Assembly (NCBI GenBank): GCA_021399435.1
Contig: JAJTUP010000002.1
Coordinates: 1,364,001-1,428,000 of the forward strand
Reading direction: 5' to 3'
Length of the DNA: 64,000 bases
Source of the DNA: Diaporthe sp. PMI_573
Taxonomy: Eukaryota; Ascomycota; Sordariomycetes; Diaporthales; Diaporthaceae
Shown: positions 1 to 11,100 of the stretch, in pieces
Numbering within the stretch: position 1 is the first letter of the stretch
How the letters are laid out: each line of letters opens with the position of its first letter
Program-made: the position numbers and the translations under genes
Notes under the pieces: generated by a model
What the model was told of the DNA's origin: nothing
Database searches by the model: none
The model's input: only the letters and a program-made list of their open reading frames with translations

Positions 1-213
1 ATCAACGACCAGAACAACGACGCCCACGCCTACTACAGCGTCGGTATCTGGACTGTCCTCGTCGCTGGCATCGCCTCGCTCCTTGGCGCCATCGTCGTCT
101 TCTTCACGTGTTGCTCCGCGCGCCTGCACAAGCGGAGGAACCGCCACTCCACCGTCCCCAAGACCGACTATGGCACTCCAGCGACCACCCGCCGCAGGCG
201 CAGGTGGTTCTAA
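1..213 (+). CDS. SUR7/PalI-like membrane protein, 3' end only
   Basis: Frame 1 is open from the window edge to TAA at 211-213 (70 codons). It shows one hydrophobic segment of about 23 residues (roughly residues 16-38, ending in VVFFTCC) followed by a basic tail rich in Arg/Lys (LHKRRNRH, then TRRRRRWF at the very end). A last transmembrane helix with a short basic cytosolic tail resembles fungal SUR7/PalI-type four-helix plasma-membrane proteins. That family name is an inference from only 70 residues. The 5' part lies outside the window, so start, length and intron content cannot be judged. Confidence 0.55.
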   Translation: MNDQNNDAHAYYSVGIWTVLVAGIASLLGAIVVFFTCCSARLHKRRNRHSTVPKTDYGTPATTRRRRRWF

Positions 214-1653
214 GGGGCCGGACGGAGAGTGCGAAATCGATCTTGAGAGGGAGTAATGGTTATGAATTAATGGGAGGGCGATGACTGCAAGGATGTCTTG
301 AAAGGCGTGATGGAGAGACACTGTATGGGACGGGATGGAACAGAAGATATCCACACTGGCGTTCATGGGGTTGAGCGCCTTGCATCACTTTTGTATACCA
401 ACGCATTATACCTATGCTGCATTTTCTGCTTAGCTTTCTTAGCTATATACCACATTGATTTACTATGAATGCTGCCATCAGGATGTGACAACTGCACTGG
501 TGCGAACCGTATTACGGGTTGCTCCTACTCCAACCATGATGCACAACTCGTGTCGTACGCGCACTCTACAAGTTGGGTGGGGTTATTGCAAGCTGCATAC
601 ATCTGTAACTCTGAGGGCTCTGAAGCAAACTGGTCTCTAAGTAAGGATATATGCTGGTCTGCAAATATATGTCTACGCAAGAAGAATCCACCCCCACCGG
701 ATCCTTGAGCAGTTCTTGGTCTCCAGCCCAGCATGATAGCAAAAGTGAGGCTGTCTTACACGACGGTATCATATGCGTAGGAGGCTACGATAGGGGGTTA
801 TACTATGTGAGGGTTCCCCACGAGAGGGTATCCCACAGGAGGGTATCCCACAGGTGTTTTATTTTACGAGAGGCTGTCCTCTAGGAGGATGTGATATAGC
901 AGCATAAGGGGGTATCCTATACGAGTTGTTATAGGGTGTTATCCCGTGGAAGTCTATAGAAGTTTATCCTGTAGGAGGATAAGGGGTTATCTAACTGGAA
1001 GTTATCCTTTAATATGTTATTCTACAAGAGATGAAGAATGGCCCCTGTACACACTGGGACAGAATCTGGATTGCTGACTTTTGGGCAACTAGGCAGTGAG
1101 CACAGCAAAACGGCGTCTTCAACAGGTCTTTAGGGAGCAAATGGCATTGATCATACGCCAATCCTTTCTCTGCCGCAGAGCGATTTTCATCCAACATCGG
1201 CAAGCTACCTTTATTTCACCAAACAAAAAGACCTTGAGCTCCAACATTGGAAATATCTTTTAGAAGTGTTCCAGCGGTGAAATCAGGTTTAATCGTCATC
1301 GTTCTCCCTACCTCAACTCTAACCCCAGATCCAACAGAGGTGCTCTCAGACGATTGGGTTGATCTTATCGGGTCATCCAGAAACGCGGAAAATGCGAACC
1401 GACCTACTACGGTCTCATCCCTCAAATCACCGTGAGTGCATTTCCGTCCGAGTGGCTGCCTTCTGCAACACCTGGTAGGTCGCGCTCCGAATAGAAACCA
1501 GAGTTGGCGCCGGCGCCGCGCAGGCCCCGAGAGAGGTCAGCATTCTGCGTGACCGTCGCTTCGCAATAAGTATAGCTCCATATGGCAGTGGGTTGGTGCC
1601 AGGAAACAGGAATTACATGAGTCTTAAAGGATCGTACAAGATCCGCTGAACTT
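214..1653. other. Intergenic region, no convincing gene
   Basis: No ORF here has coding character; short ORFs overlap on both strands without recognisable domains. The region holds the 3' flank of the SUR7/PalI-like gene, a cluster of degenerate 15-bp repeats (761-1032, listed separately) and the 3' flank of the kinase-like gene that ends at 1654 on the other strand. Confidence 0.6.
761..1032 (+). repeat. Degenerate 15-bp tandem repeat, locus 1
   Basis: About 15-17 diverged copies of a unit like GAGGGTATCCCACAG run head to tail. Two adjacent perfect copies lie near 823-855; neighbours differ by substitutions and 1-3 bp indels. The unit contains a small inverted repeat (TCC...GGA). The same unit recurs at six other places in the window. 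No terminal inverted repeats or target-site duplication were seen around the array. Confidence 0.8.
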
Positions 1654-2835
1654 CTAAATTAATTCCTTATTTCGCAGACGGTGAACGGTGTCTAGATCCG
1701 TCTCCGGATAGCCTTCCAAAGGGAGTCCTTGTACCAGGATATCTTTGTTAGTCAACTCACATCGGCACAATTGGAGAGGTGAAAAAATAGGGCACAGTTC
1801 CCAGACTGGGTGAGACTCACCGAAGTAGTAGATTGAGCTCAATATATAGTAGGACGCTGTCCTCATCGCGAAAGCATGATCGTCGTTTTCATCCCTTGGC
1901 TTGATGAGATCGACGATATTTCGAGCGACGAGGATAGACGTGGGCCTGATGGTGCTCTGGAGGACAAATGTCTTGAAGCTGGGCGGCAGAAAGCCCGCCT
2001 CGTCAAAATCGATGATGTAGAGCACAGTATGATCAGCCGCGGTGGTAAACATGAAATTTCCAGCACTCAGGTCTGAGTAGTAGAACTCAAGCTCTTTTCC
2101 CAGAGATATGGTCGGCGGCGGGTCAGGACTTCGACGTGTTCTGAGCCTCATTATCTGTCATCCAAATTTGAATCAGCGCGTCGTACTTTGTGGAGGGAAG
2201 GAGTTAATTACGGACACGTGAGGCACCATACTTACATTGTTCAAGTGCGCTTCCAGCATCTTGATATCTCGATACGGTGTCGCTGCCTCAAAGTCATTGA
2301 AAAACGGATGCCGAATTATACCACCCCCGACCGGACCAGGCTTAGAACCTGGTGGTGCTTTGGCAGATAGAAGACGGATACCCTCGGCAATGTGCTTATA
2401 GAGTATGGAATGGCCCACCTGCCCTTCTCCCTTGTGATCGTCCTCTTTGAGTATTTGTCCCAGCGCCCTTCCCGGAACGAACTCCATGACCAGGAAGTAG
2501 CAGCCGCGATACTCAAAAGCCCGGAAGAGCTCGGGCACACAGACAATGAGTCCCTGTTGAGCGGCTGGCTGCTGCTGCGTACGGAGGGCATTGAATGCGA
2601 ACTGTTGGTTGCGTCCCTCGGGCTCCAGCAGCCACTTACTCGGGCTTCTCGTGAACTTTACCAAAAAGTCCGGGACTTTGCTATCTAGTGGATATACGAA
2701 GCATTTTGCCACTCCCCAATCGGGTCGTTCTTGTGTCTGTGATGCGCTCCAGATGTCGACCTCCTTGCAGGCCAGCGCGGCTTGGCGCTGGTGCGAACGC
2801 CTAGCATCTATGGTAGATTGTGGTGTGGGAGGCAT
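1654..2835 (-). CDS. Protein-kinase-like / aminoglycoside-phosphotransferase-like protein
   Basis: Two exons on the minus strand, 2835-2236 and 2154-1654, joined across an 81-bp intron (2155-2235; donor GTAAGT, acceptor CAG, phase 0), give 366 residues. The protein-kinase-like fold shows in order: a beta-strand with a candidate ATP-binding Lys (FLVKF), a Glu-containing EGRNQ stretch, a hinge-like LVMEFVPG, a catalytic-loop-like DLSAGNF with Asp and Asn, and a metal-binding-like IIDFDEAGF. This pattern is typical of fungal APH/choline-kinase-like proteins. The usual His before the catalytic Asp is replaced by Tyr-Ser. The chosen ATG (2835) begins MPPTPQST; in-frame codons upstream read as leader. 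It diverges from the gene at 3768. Substrate unknown; small molecule or protein both possible. Confidence 0.7.
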
Positions 2836-3767
2836 GGCAGCGCTAGGTATCAATGGTCGAGGTCCGAAAAAAATGTTCACATGAGTTTGTACTGGTAAGG
2901 TCAGATATTCAATGCGGAGGGCGAGGTAGCTATTTGTATATTCGAAATTTTGGGGGCGAGAGCCGAGGCGGGTCCAGAGGGCGCAAACAGACGTCAATAA
3001 TGAGGGGTTGGTTCGAGCTGCAGGTCTTGCATAAGGGAACCGTATCATACCGCCCGACATCGATTTCACTTTTGATAAATTACACATGACAGAAATAAAT
3101 ATCCGTGGGGGTGATGAAACATCCACAGTGGATCTGGAGGGACTACTATTTGGGCCGCACGAGTGTATATTTAGCCTGCCCGTTGGTTGAGGGCCCATGA
3201 CCACCAACAGCCTCGCGTGATGTGTCCGTCTACTATCAACCATTCGCTCCTCTTTTCATTGTTCACCTTTGTCTTCTGGTCTTCATTCGAAGTTTGTGGC
3301 CTCGTTGCTCGTCTGGGGCACGGAGCTGTTACCAGCCTCTTTCTGATCGGATTCTCTCCGAGCTCGTCATGGTCACGACCCAGCGGCCTGTCCCACAGGG
3401 TCGGCCATATGTCTACTATGCCGTGCCGTGATGAAGCAGCAAGTCTCAGGCTATTTTCATGTTGTTGCGCAGCCATTTTGCGGGTAGTCGTTATCAGGAG
3501 GAGGCCGAGGATGAGCCCGCGCCGTTCCGAGCGAAGATGCAATGTGAACTCTCAGGATTTCCGCGGTCTCGAATTATTATATAAAGAGGCCTCAGACGAA
3601 GGGGGTTTCTCCTGAGAAGACACTCTGAGTTCGCATTCAACTTGAGTCCTCATCTCTTTACCCAACATCATAATCTTCGCTTAGCTCGTCGCAAGCTTGA
3701 GAGCCGGCTCTCTTCTCCACGAGGTTCAACTTTATTCCATCACCTTCTCGCGCTGGACTGAAAGACA
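2836..3767. promoter_or_regulatory. Divergent promoter region
   Basis: This 0.93-kb stretch separates the kinase-like gene (-) from the gene at 3768 (+) and should hold both promoters. A clear TATA box (TATATAAA) lies at 3578-3585, about 185 bp before the ATG at 3768. A pyrimidine-rich leader follows it. No coding exon was recognised. Confidence 0.5.
3578..3585 (+). promoter_or_regulatory. TATA box of the 3768 gene
   Basis: TATATAAA preceded by an AT-rich tract (GAATTAT). It lies 183 bp upstream of the start codon, with a CT-rich stretch between, as usual for a fungal core promoter with a leader of about 100-150 nt. Confidence 0.5.
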
Positions 3768-4907
3768 ATGTCTTCTTGGGCAGGACAACAACTCCTCAAC
3801 GCACTCGATATTCGAGCGACTGGCATCAACCCCAGGCTGCTCGATATACTCCACTCTAAAATCAAGCAATTTATGGTTGAGTTCCTGGTCATCGGCGAGG
3901 CCGACGATGGCGTGGTCAAGCCACATGTGATCTTTCATCTCCTCCTTAACCCGTACAACCAGAATCAGGAATTCACAGCCTGTCGGCTCTCTATGGAGTA
4001 CGAAGCCCTGGGGCCGACTCGGGATGGCGGCGCTCTGACCATCACCGGATCCAACCTCCAGGGCTCACACCGAAAGGCCACAGGGTCTTTCGGCTTTGTT
4101 CTCACGTCGGCGGGCAAAGAAACCACCGTCAAGACCTTGCTCAATATCATACTGGGGCGCCACAGCAGCCAAAGGCAACTAGGACCACTCCACGGTGATT
4201 TGTCACAATTCGATTTCAACGAGCTCCAAGTGGCCGCGCGGACCCAGAGCCAGATGGACGGATGCCGTGACTGGATCGCACAGGCCTTCACAAGATTTTA
4301 CTTGCTGGGCCTGATCACCATGTGTGGTCAGGAACTTCAACAGACACCAGCATTATACGAAGGCCAACAGGTTACCTACCTCAATTTCAACCAGCACATT
4401 CCCAGCCGTTCGGCTACTATCCAGCCTGCTCCCTTTTGGTTCCCCGATATCATCGACAAGAAATCCATCATGACTCCAACCGCGCAGCATCCCACTGGTG
4501 TTACCATCCAACCGATTAAGATGTGGCGCGGCAGATTTCATGACCGCACCGTCACCAGGCAGGAGACGGTGAACGTCTACAACAATAATCGGAGCGAGCA
4601 TTTCACGTTCTGTTACAATTACACTGACTCGTCGCGGCCAAGTTCGGCTGGGGGTCCCTCGAGCGGACAACCCCCATCAAGAGGCGGCGGAAATGGACAG
4701 ACAGGCACTGGAAGCACACCGGCCGGGGGAGCATCAACTGCAGAAAGGGGCCAGCCGTCTTGGGTGAGCGTCATGGTCAGCGGGAAAGAAAAAGGCGTGC
4801 GAGATGCGAACGCACGGCCGGACAAGAACGGTTGGGTCCCCGTGTACGACCGGAAAAAGAATGCCAAAGGTCATTACCATCTGCTACAGAAGGTGTACAA
4901 GGCATGA
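3768..4907 (+). CDS. Hypothetical protein, 379 aa, disordered Gly/Ser/Pro tract
   Basis: One uninterrupted frame from ATG 3768 (context GACAATGT) to TGA. I do not recognise the family. Residues about 1-200 look globular with mixed alpha/beta character (FMVEFLVIGEADDGVVKPHVIFHLLL; later a FTRFYLLGLI segment). Residues about 285-330 are a low-complexity linker rich in Ser, Gly, Pro and Thr. The last 50 residues are charged and end HYHLLQKVYKA. No signal peptide or convincing membrane helix. The well-formed TATA box at 3578 and the divergent neighbour suggest a regulated, possibly lineage-restricted gene. Similar fungal families exist among DUFs, but I cannot name one with confidence. Confidence 0.7.
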   Translation: MSSWAGQQLLNALDIRATGINPRLLDILHSKIKQFMVEFLVIGEADDGVVKPHVIFHLLLNPYNQNQEFTACRLSMEYEALGPTRDGGALTITGSNLQGSHRKATGSFGFVLTSAGKETTVKTLLNIILGRHSSQRQLGPLHGDLSQFDFNELQVAARTQSQMDGCRDWIAQAFTRFYLLGLITMCGQELQQTPALYEGQQVTYLNFNQHIPSRSATIQPAPFWFPDIIDKKSIMTPTAQHPTGVTIQPIKMWRGRFHDRTVTRQETVNVYNNNRSEHFTFCYNYTDSSRPSSAGGPSSGQPPSRGGGNGQTGTGSTPAGGASTAERGQPSWVSVMVSGKEKGVRDANARPDKNGWVPVYDRKKNAKGHYHLLQKVYKA

Positions 4908-5896
4908 GGGGTGTGTGTTCATGCATAGATAGAGGGAATGTACAAGCTATATAGAAACACATGAAGAGTCCATAGTGGCTGTTGGTTAGCACAAAGCTAC
5001 GATAGTGCTAAAACAAACCGGCGCAACAGATTGGATTTACTCAACTCAACAGTACTAGAATCCAACCTCTTGTTGTGAAGTGCAGCTCGACCTTAAGAAT
5101 GCAATGTCTCCGAGAATAATAGTAATTAGCAGTGCAGTGTGCCCAACCGCCAGTGTTACAAACAACAGACTTAATTCCAGAACCAGTACAAGTTATATGC
5201 TCACTGAACTCTGCTCCAACAATCTTCACTTGAGCCTTTTCCAGCCTATGAAAGGTCGCAGGGATAGATTGATCTTATTGCATCCTTTTGTCTTGTGTCT
5301 TGGTCTAGCCTGCATGTTTACAACTCTAAAGGTATAAGATAATGAGGATATTTTAGATTCTTCCTGCTCCAAATTAAGGGCAGTGTATAAACAATGTGTC
5401 AAATGTATGATTTTGGAGGTATGTTGTTAGACAAGAGATTACTTACCTACCTAGGTATGTAGGTAGATTCGGTAACCGCCGCTGCAGCTCCTCTGTAGCT
5501 ATAGCCCTGTTGCTGTCTTTCTTTTTTGCGCAACCCACTTCCAAAATTGACTGAACGAATCTTGCTGCAAGGATCGGCCCCCCCATGCATCCGTAGGTGT
5601 CACTCAGCAACATGGCTGGTCAATGGGGGATCAGGGTGGGCAGGCGATCTGTCACGGGGCTCGGCAATCGCGTCCTGTCAGACGACCGGATGACATCTCC
5701 GTACATCTCCTTCCGGCAACCGGCTTGCCCGTCTCCAACCTCACCTCTCTCACCAAAAACCTCGAAATCCATAACAACAGCATCATGAGTATCTAGATAC
5801 CCTATTGTTCCTTCTGCATATCATTGTTAGACTTCCATTCAAGGTCCCATGGCCGAACACTGATACACCTAATAACCCAGCACCCCAAATCAAAGA
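4908..5896. other. Intergenic region upstream of the molybdate transporter
   Basis: AT-richer in 5000-5500 with TAGGTAGGTA-like runs near 5450-5465. Contains the 3' flank of the 3768 gene and the promoter of the transporter gene at 5897. No gene is supported. Confidence 0.5.
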
Positions 5897-7421
5897 ATGG
5901 CGTTGAAAGACATTCCCAAGCTCACCAAACACAACCTCAGGACCCTCCGCCATGCGCCCCTGTCCGAGATCTCGGGCGCACTGGGAGACCTCGGCACTCT
6001 CCTTCCGCTGATGATTGCCCTCGCCCTCCAGGGATCCATTTCCTTGCCGACGACACTCGTGTTCAGCGGCGTCTTCAACATCGCCACCGGCGCCGTCTTC
6101 GGCCTGCCGCTCCCGGTCCAGCCGAGTAAGCAGCTTTCTGATACAATGCCAAAACACCTGAGAGAGGGAGCTCCTGCCATCTGTGCTCTGTACGGGTCTT
6201 CACAATCTTGAGACAGGCTCTGCGCACATGGTGGCCTGATCTTCCTTACAACCACGTGAAACATCTCCCTCCGTGCTTCAGTAGCTGATTTCAAGTACAG
6301 TGAAGGCCATCGCAGCCGCGGCCCTGGCATCCCACGCCAGTCAACGTGACACCCTTGCAGCAGGCGCCGTCGTCGGCGCGGCCGTCCTGCTGCTCAGCGT
6401 GACGGGCCTCCTGCGCCACCTGGCAGTGTGGACCCCCGTCCCCGTGGTAAAGGGCATCCAGTTCGGCGCGGGCCTGTCTCTTGTGATATCTGCGGGATCC
6501 GGAATGTTGGGACGCCTAGGATGGGGTCCCCATAGCCCGCTCGACAACCGTATCTGGGCCATCGCCGCCTTCCTACTGCTCGTTTTCACGGCCCGCGCCA
6601 CGAGGTTCCCGTACGCACTGGTCGTCTTCATCGTCGGTCTCGTCCTTGCCGTCGTGACAGTCGCCACCGCCGGGCACGGCAGCCACCTGCCCGGGTGGCA
6701 GGTCTGGCGCCCGTACGCCATCATCCCGGGGCTCGGGAGCGCCGAGGCCTGGTCCATGGCCGTCGCGCAGCTGCCGCTGACAACCCTCAACTCGGTCATC
6801 GCCGCGGCGGCGCTGGCGTCCGACCTCATGGGCCCGAATTTCCCGGGCAGCACGCCGACCGTCACCGAGCTGGGCCTCTCGGTGGCAGCCATGAACCTCT
6901 TGGGCTGCTGGTTCGGCGCCATGCCCGTGTGCCACGGCGCGGGCGGGCTGGCCGCGCAGCACCGGTTCGGCGCCCGCAGCGGCGCGAGCATAATCCTCCT
7001 GGGCTCGCTCAAGCTGTTCCTCGGCCTCTTCCTCGGCGCCACGCTGTTGGATTTGCTTGGTTCGTTCCCCAAGTCGATACTCGGAATCATGGTTGCGGCG
7101 GCCGGGCTCGAGTTGACCCGCGTGGGGCAGAGTCTCAACCACGGGGCCTCCGATCTGTGGGAGGATAGCATCTCGGCGAACGCAGAGGACGGCAGCGGCC
7201 TTGGCCGGGTGATCAAGAGGCACCGCGACATCTCGGATGAGGAGCGTTCCGAGAGGTGGACAGTGATGCTCGTGACAGTGGCTGGAATACTGGCGTTCAG
7301 GAACGACGCTGTGGGGTTCATCGCCGGCGTGCTGACACACGTCGCTTACCAATTGTCGCACGCTCTCGAGAGACGCCGCGGGGCGGTCGGCGAGAGGCAA
7401 CCCTTGTTGCGGTGGCCTTGA
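5897..7421 (+). CDS. Molybdate transporter of the MOT1 family
   Basis: Exons 5897-6125 and 6301-7421 with a 175-bp intron (6126-6300; GTAAGC...ACAG) give 449 residues. The junction rebuilds a split Met codon and yields QPMKAIAA, which with the preceding PLPV is the family signature of MOT1 (molybdate-specific branch near SulP transporters). A second signature, GALGDLGTLLPL, lies near residues 27-38. About ten hydrophobic segments follow, with a hydrophilic loop (about 310-345) before the last one or two helices. Expected role: high-affinity molybdate uptake or vacuolar export, feeding molybdenum-cofactor enzymes such as nitrate reductase. Which membrane it sits in cannot be told from the sequence. 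The length is normal for fungal MOT1 and the reading frame is intact. Confidence 0.88.
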
Positions 7422-8193
7422 GGATGGGTGCCTATGCGAATGAGTAGACACGGCTCTCTGTGCCTTGCTTTGCTGCTGGAAAGCACCGAGAGCTCGCCGG
7501 CAATGCTGGCCTCGGTTACCCCCCTGTGACACCAGGCAATATAGAAAGCGCGGAGCCCAGAGTACGGTACGGGGCAACCCACCAGGAATTCAAAATTCGA
7601 ATGCCAGGATGAGATGTCAGATACTTGGGACTGATGATTCTTAAAGTGAGAGCCCAGTTATCCTCAGAAGAGGGAAGTTGCAAGACCTCTACAGCTCTCA
7701 TACCAAAGGGATGTTTTGGGGCTGACCGCTCTTGGTATACATGTACTCTAGCAGTTGGCCTGAATTGAAGGGTCCTAGGTCCTGTGGCTTTGTTTCCCCC
7801 CTCGCTTGTGGAGAATGAGTATGGCTCCTTTTCACCCTTTTATGCTGCGGTGGTTATGGCATCACCTCCCATGGCAGCACCTCCTATAGGATGCATGTGC
7901 CATTCATCGTGCTATACAAAGGATAACAAAGCCGAAGGTAGGAGTTGCCATTTGGTGTTGAACTTATTTTATTGATATTAACAATATGCTGTCATGCAGT
8001 TGAGGTATCATCACAAGCTTTGTCTTGCGTCTTTTAGCCCGTCTCTCCCCGCCATGCAGCGCCAATGTGTTGAAAGATGCCATGTCTCTATGTCCCAATC
8101 GCCTTTTCCCAGTCCGCTTACACTTTGATTGTCACGTTGAGTGATATGATATATAGTCTCGCTTCCCAGAATACAAAAGAGGTGCTGCGCCGT
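7422..8193. other. Intergenic region between convergent genes
   Basis: Lies between the 3' ends of the transporter (+) and C1-THF synthase (-). It should contain both polyadenylation regions. A two- to three-unit piece of the 15-bp repeat family lies at 7858-7902. No gene seen. Confidence 0.5.
7858..7902 (-). repeat. Degenerate 15-bp tandem repeat, locus 2 (short, inverted)
   Basis: Two clear 15-bp units, GGCATCACCTCCCAT and GGCAGCACCTCCTAT, are followed by a diverged third (starting AGGATGCATG). They match the reverse complement of the unit at 761-1032. It is the shortest copy of the family in the window, so membership is less certain than for the long arrays. Confidence 0.55.
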
Positions 8194-11100
8194 CTAGAAC
8201 AGACCGTCGATCTCGCCCGTCTCAAGATCGACGTCGACGTTGAGATAGCCCGGAGCGGTCGGAAGACCAGGAATGGTCTGGATGTCAGCAGCAAGAGCAT
8301 AACTACGGCATATTGTCAGCACAAAAACCACGTATCGCAAACAAGGAAGTGAACTTACAGGTATCCAGCGCCTGCTGCCATCCTAACATCCCGGATAGGC
8401 ACAGTGAACCCGGTCGGCGCGCCCTTCAGCTCCGGGTCATGCGAGAGCGAGTACTGCGTCTTGGCTACGCAAATCGGCAGGTTTCCGAAGCCTTGCTTGG
8501 TATATGTGTCGACCTTCTTCTGTGCAAGCGCACTGAACTCTACCGCATCCGCACCGTACATCTTCTTGGCAATAGCCTCGATGCGCTCCTGGGTAGTGTT
8601 GCCCTCGAGCTCATACAGTAGCTTGTAGTCCTTGGGCTTCTGTGACGCAGCAATAACACCTTCGGCGAGCTGGATAGCACCCTTGCCACCTTCAGCCCAG
8701 TGGTTGGACAGGATCGCGTCCTCCGCCCCGGCCGCGATGGCCTCCTCGCGGATGACAGCGATCTCCGCGTCCGTGTCCGTAACGAACTTGTTGATGGCAA
8801 CAACTACAGGAACGCCGTACGCACGGGCATTCTCGATGTGCTTCTTGAGATTGACACAGCCCTTGCGCAGGACCTCGACGTTCTCTTCCCTGTACACCTG
8901 GGGCAGAGCTGCTCCTGGGGCGATGGGTGGGCCACCGCCGTGGACCTTCAGGGCACGGACAGTGGCCACCACGACGACCACGTCGGGAACGAGGCCGGAA
9001 GTCCGGCACTTAATGTTGAAAAACCGCTCGCCACCCATGGTGAAGTCGAATCCGGCTTCGGTCACAACAAAGCCGGCCTTGGACTCGTGCTCCTCGTCAG
9101 GCTCTGTGCCCACGAGCTTGAGCGCCATCTTGTCGGCGAGAATAGAGCTATTGCCGATGCTGATGTTGGCGAAGGGGCCGGCATGGACGAACACCGGCGT
9201 CCCTTCCAGCGACTGCATGAGGTTGGGCTTGATGGCGTCCTTCATCAAGGCAGTCAGAGCTCCACCCGCACCAATGTCGTCGCAGGTCACTGGGTCGCCA
9301 TTTCTTGATGTAGCAATGACCATGCGGCCAAGTCTCTCCCGCATATCCCTGAGGTCGGTGCTGAGGGCCAGGATGGCCATGCACTCACTGGCTACAGATA
9401 TATCGAAGCCCGTCTCACGAGTCTGGCCCTTTTCCGTTGCTGCGGTCCCGACGGTGATGCCTCGCAAATGACGGTCATTCACATCGAGTACACGTCGCCA
9501 GGTGATCGTCTCCGGGTCAATGTCCAATCGCGCGAACCTGTGAATTTCATCCTCAGTGAGTTCGTCGGGATTGGTCTTGTCAATGCCGAGCTTCTTCAAA
9601 CGGCGGAACATGACGGGAGCGAAGGCTCGCTTTCCGTTCTTTGCCGGCACGAGACGCTTGTACAGAGGGCCATCCTTCTGGGTGTTCTCGTGGAAGATAC
9701 GAGTTTCAATAGCAGCTGCCAAGAGGTTGTTCGCTGCCGTAATGGCGTGGATGTCTCCGGTGAGATGCATGTTGAACTCATCCATGGGTATGACTTGGCT
9801 GTAGCCGCCGCCAGCGGCACCACCCTTGATCCCAAACGTTGGGCCCTGACTGGGCTGGCGCACGTTGGCGAATGTAAGTCTGCCGACGTGAGCGCCAAGA
9901 GCCTGCGCAAGGCCCATGGTTGTGGTCGACTTGCCCTCTCCGAGTGGCGTTGGTGTGATGCCAGTAACAACCACGTATTTGCCATTTTGGCGATGATCAA
10001 GACGCTTGAGCAGGGAGAGGTCAACCTTGGCCTTATATGCACCATAAGGTTCGAGCTCTCCGGGAGCGATCCCGATCTCGCCAGCCACATGAGTGATCTG
10101 CTTCGGCGTCTGAGCTCGAGACACGGCGATGTCTGAGGGAACAGGCTCTTTCAGCTTCAATGGCAGGGCCACGATTTTCCTGTTTTTCTGTTTCTCAAAA
10201 TAGTGCGTGCAAGACTCGACAACGTTCTCCAACAGCATGGCTACAGTCATCGGCCCTACACCACCTGGCACAGGCGTGATAAAGGAGGCCACCTCAGATG
10301 CTGATTCAAACTCGACATCGCCGGTGAGTCGTTGGCCTGACTTCTTGGTGGAATCAGGGATGTAGTTTGTTCCTACATCGATGACGACCACACCGGGCTT
10401 CAATGAAGCTCCCTTGATGAAGCCTGGCTTGCCAAGAGCGGCAACGACGACATCAGCTTGCTTGAGATGAGCCTCCAGATCCTGGCTCTTGGAGTGACAG
10501 ACCGTGACGGTGGCGTCGGCATGTCTGAGAAGATAGCTGACAGGGGCTCCGACTATATCACTTCGGCCAACGACGACGGCATTCTTGCCCTTCAGGTCCA
10601 CCCCCGACTCCCGCAACAGGACCATGACACCTTTCGGGGTGCATGGAGTGAAGAGAGGGTGGCCCGTCCGCTTTGCAAGCTCGCCGATGTTCTCAGGGCC
10701 GAAGCCATCGACGTCTTTCTCGGCAATGACTGCCGAGGTGACAGCGTACTCAGAGATGTGATCTGGGACTGGGAGCTGGACCAGAATTCCATGGACGGAA
10801 GTGTCGTTGTTCAGCTTGTAGATCCCTTGGAGGAGCTCTGCCTCCGTGATGTCGGTGGGCAGATGGATGAGTTCACATGAAATACCGGCCTATGTACCCA
10901 GTCTCGTGAGCGGCGGTACTGCGACAGTCTGATCGGATGCCTTCAGCTTACCTCCTCGGCCGCCTTGAGCTTCATGCGCACATATGTAGCTAGGGAAGAC
11001 TTAGTACTTGGCATGTGACGCAGAGGGTTGGTGGGGTTCGTGTGAGCAAGACTTACAAGAGTCACTTCGGTCGCCCACTTGAAATCGAAGCCAGTATAGT

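Noticed and set aside
6341..7577. Long antisense frames over the molybdate transporter
   Set aside because: Shadow frames of a GC-rich exon; the sense frame has MOT1 signatures and membrane helices.
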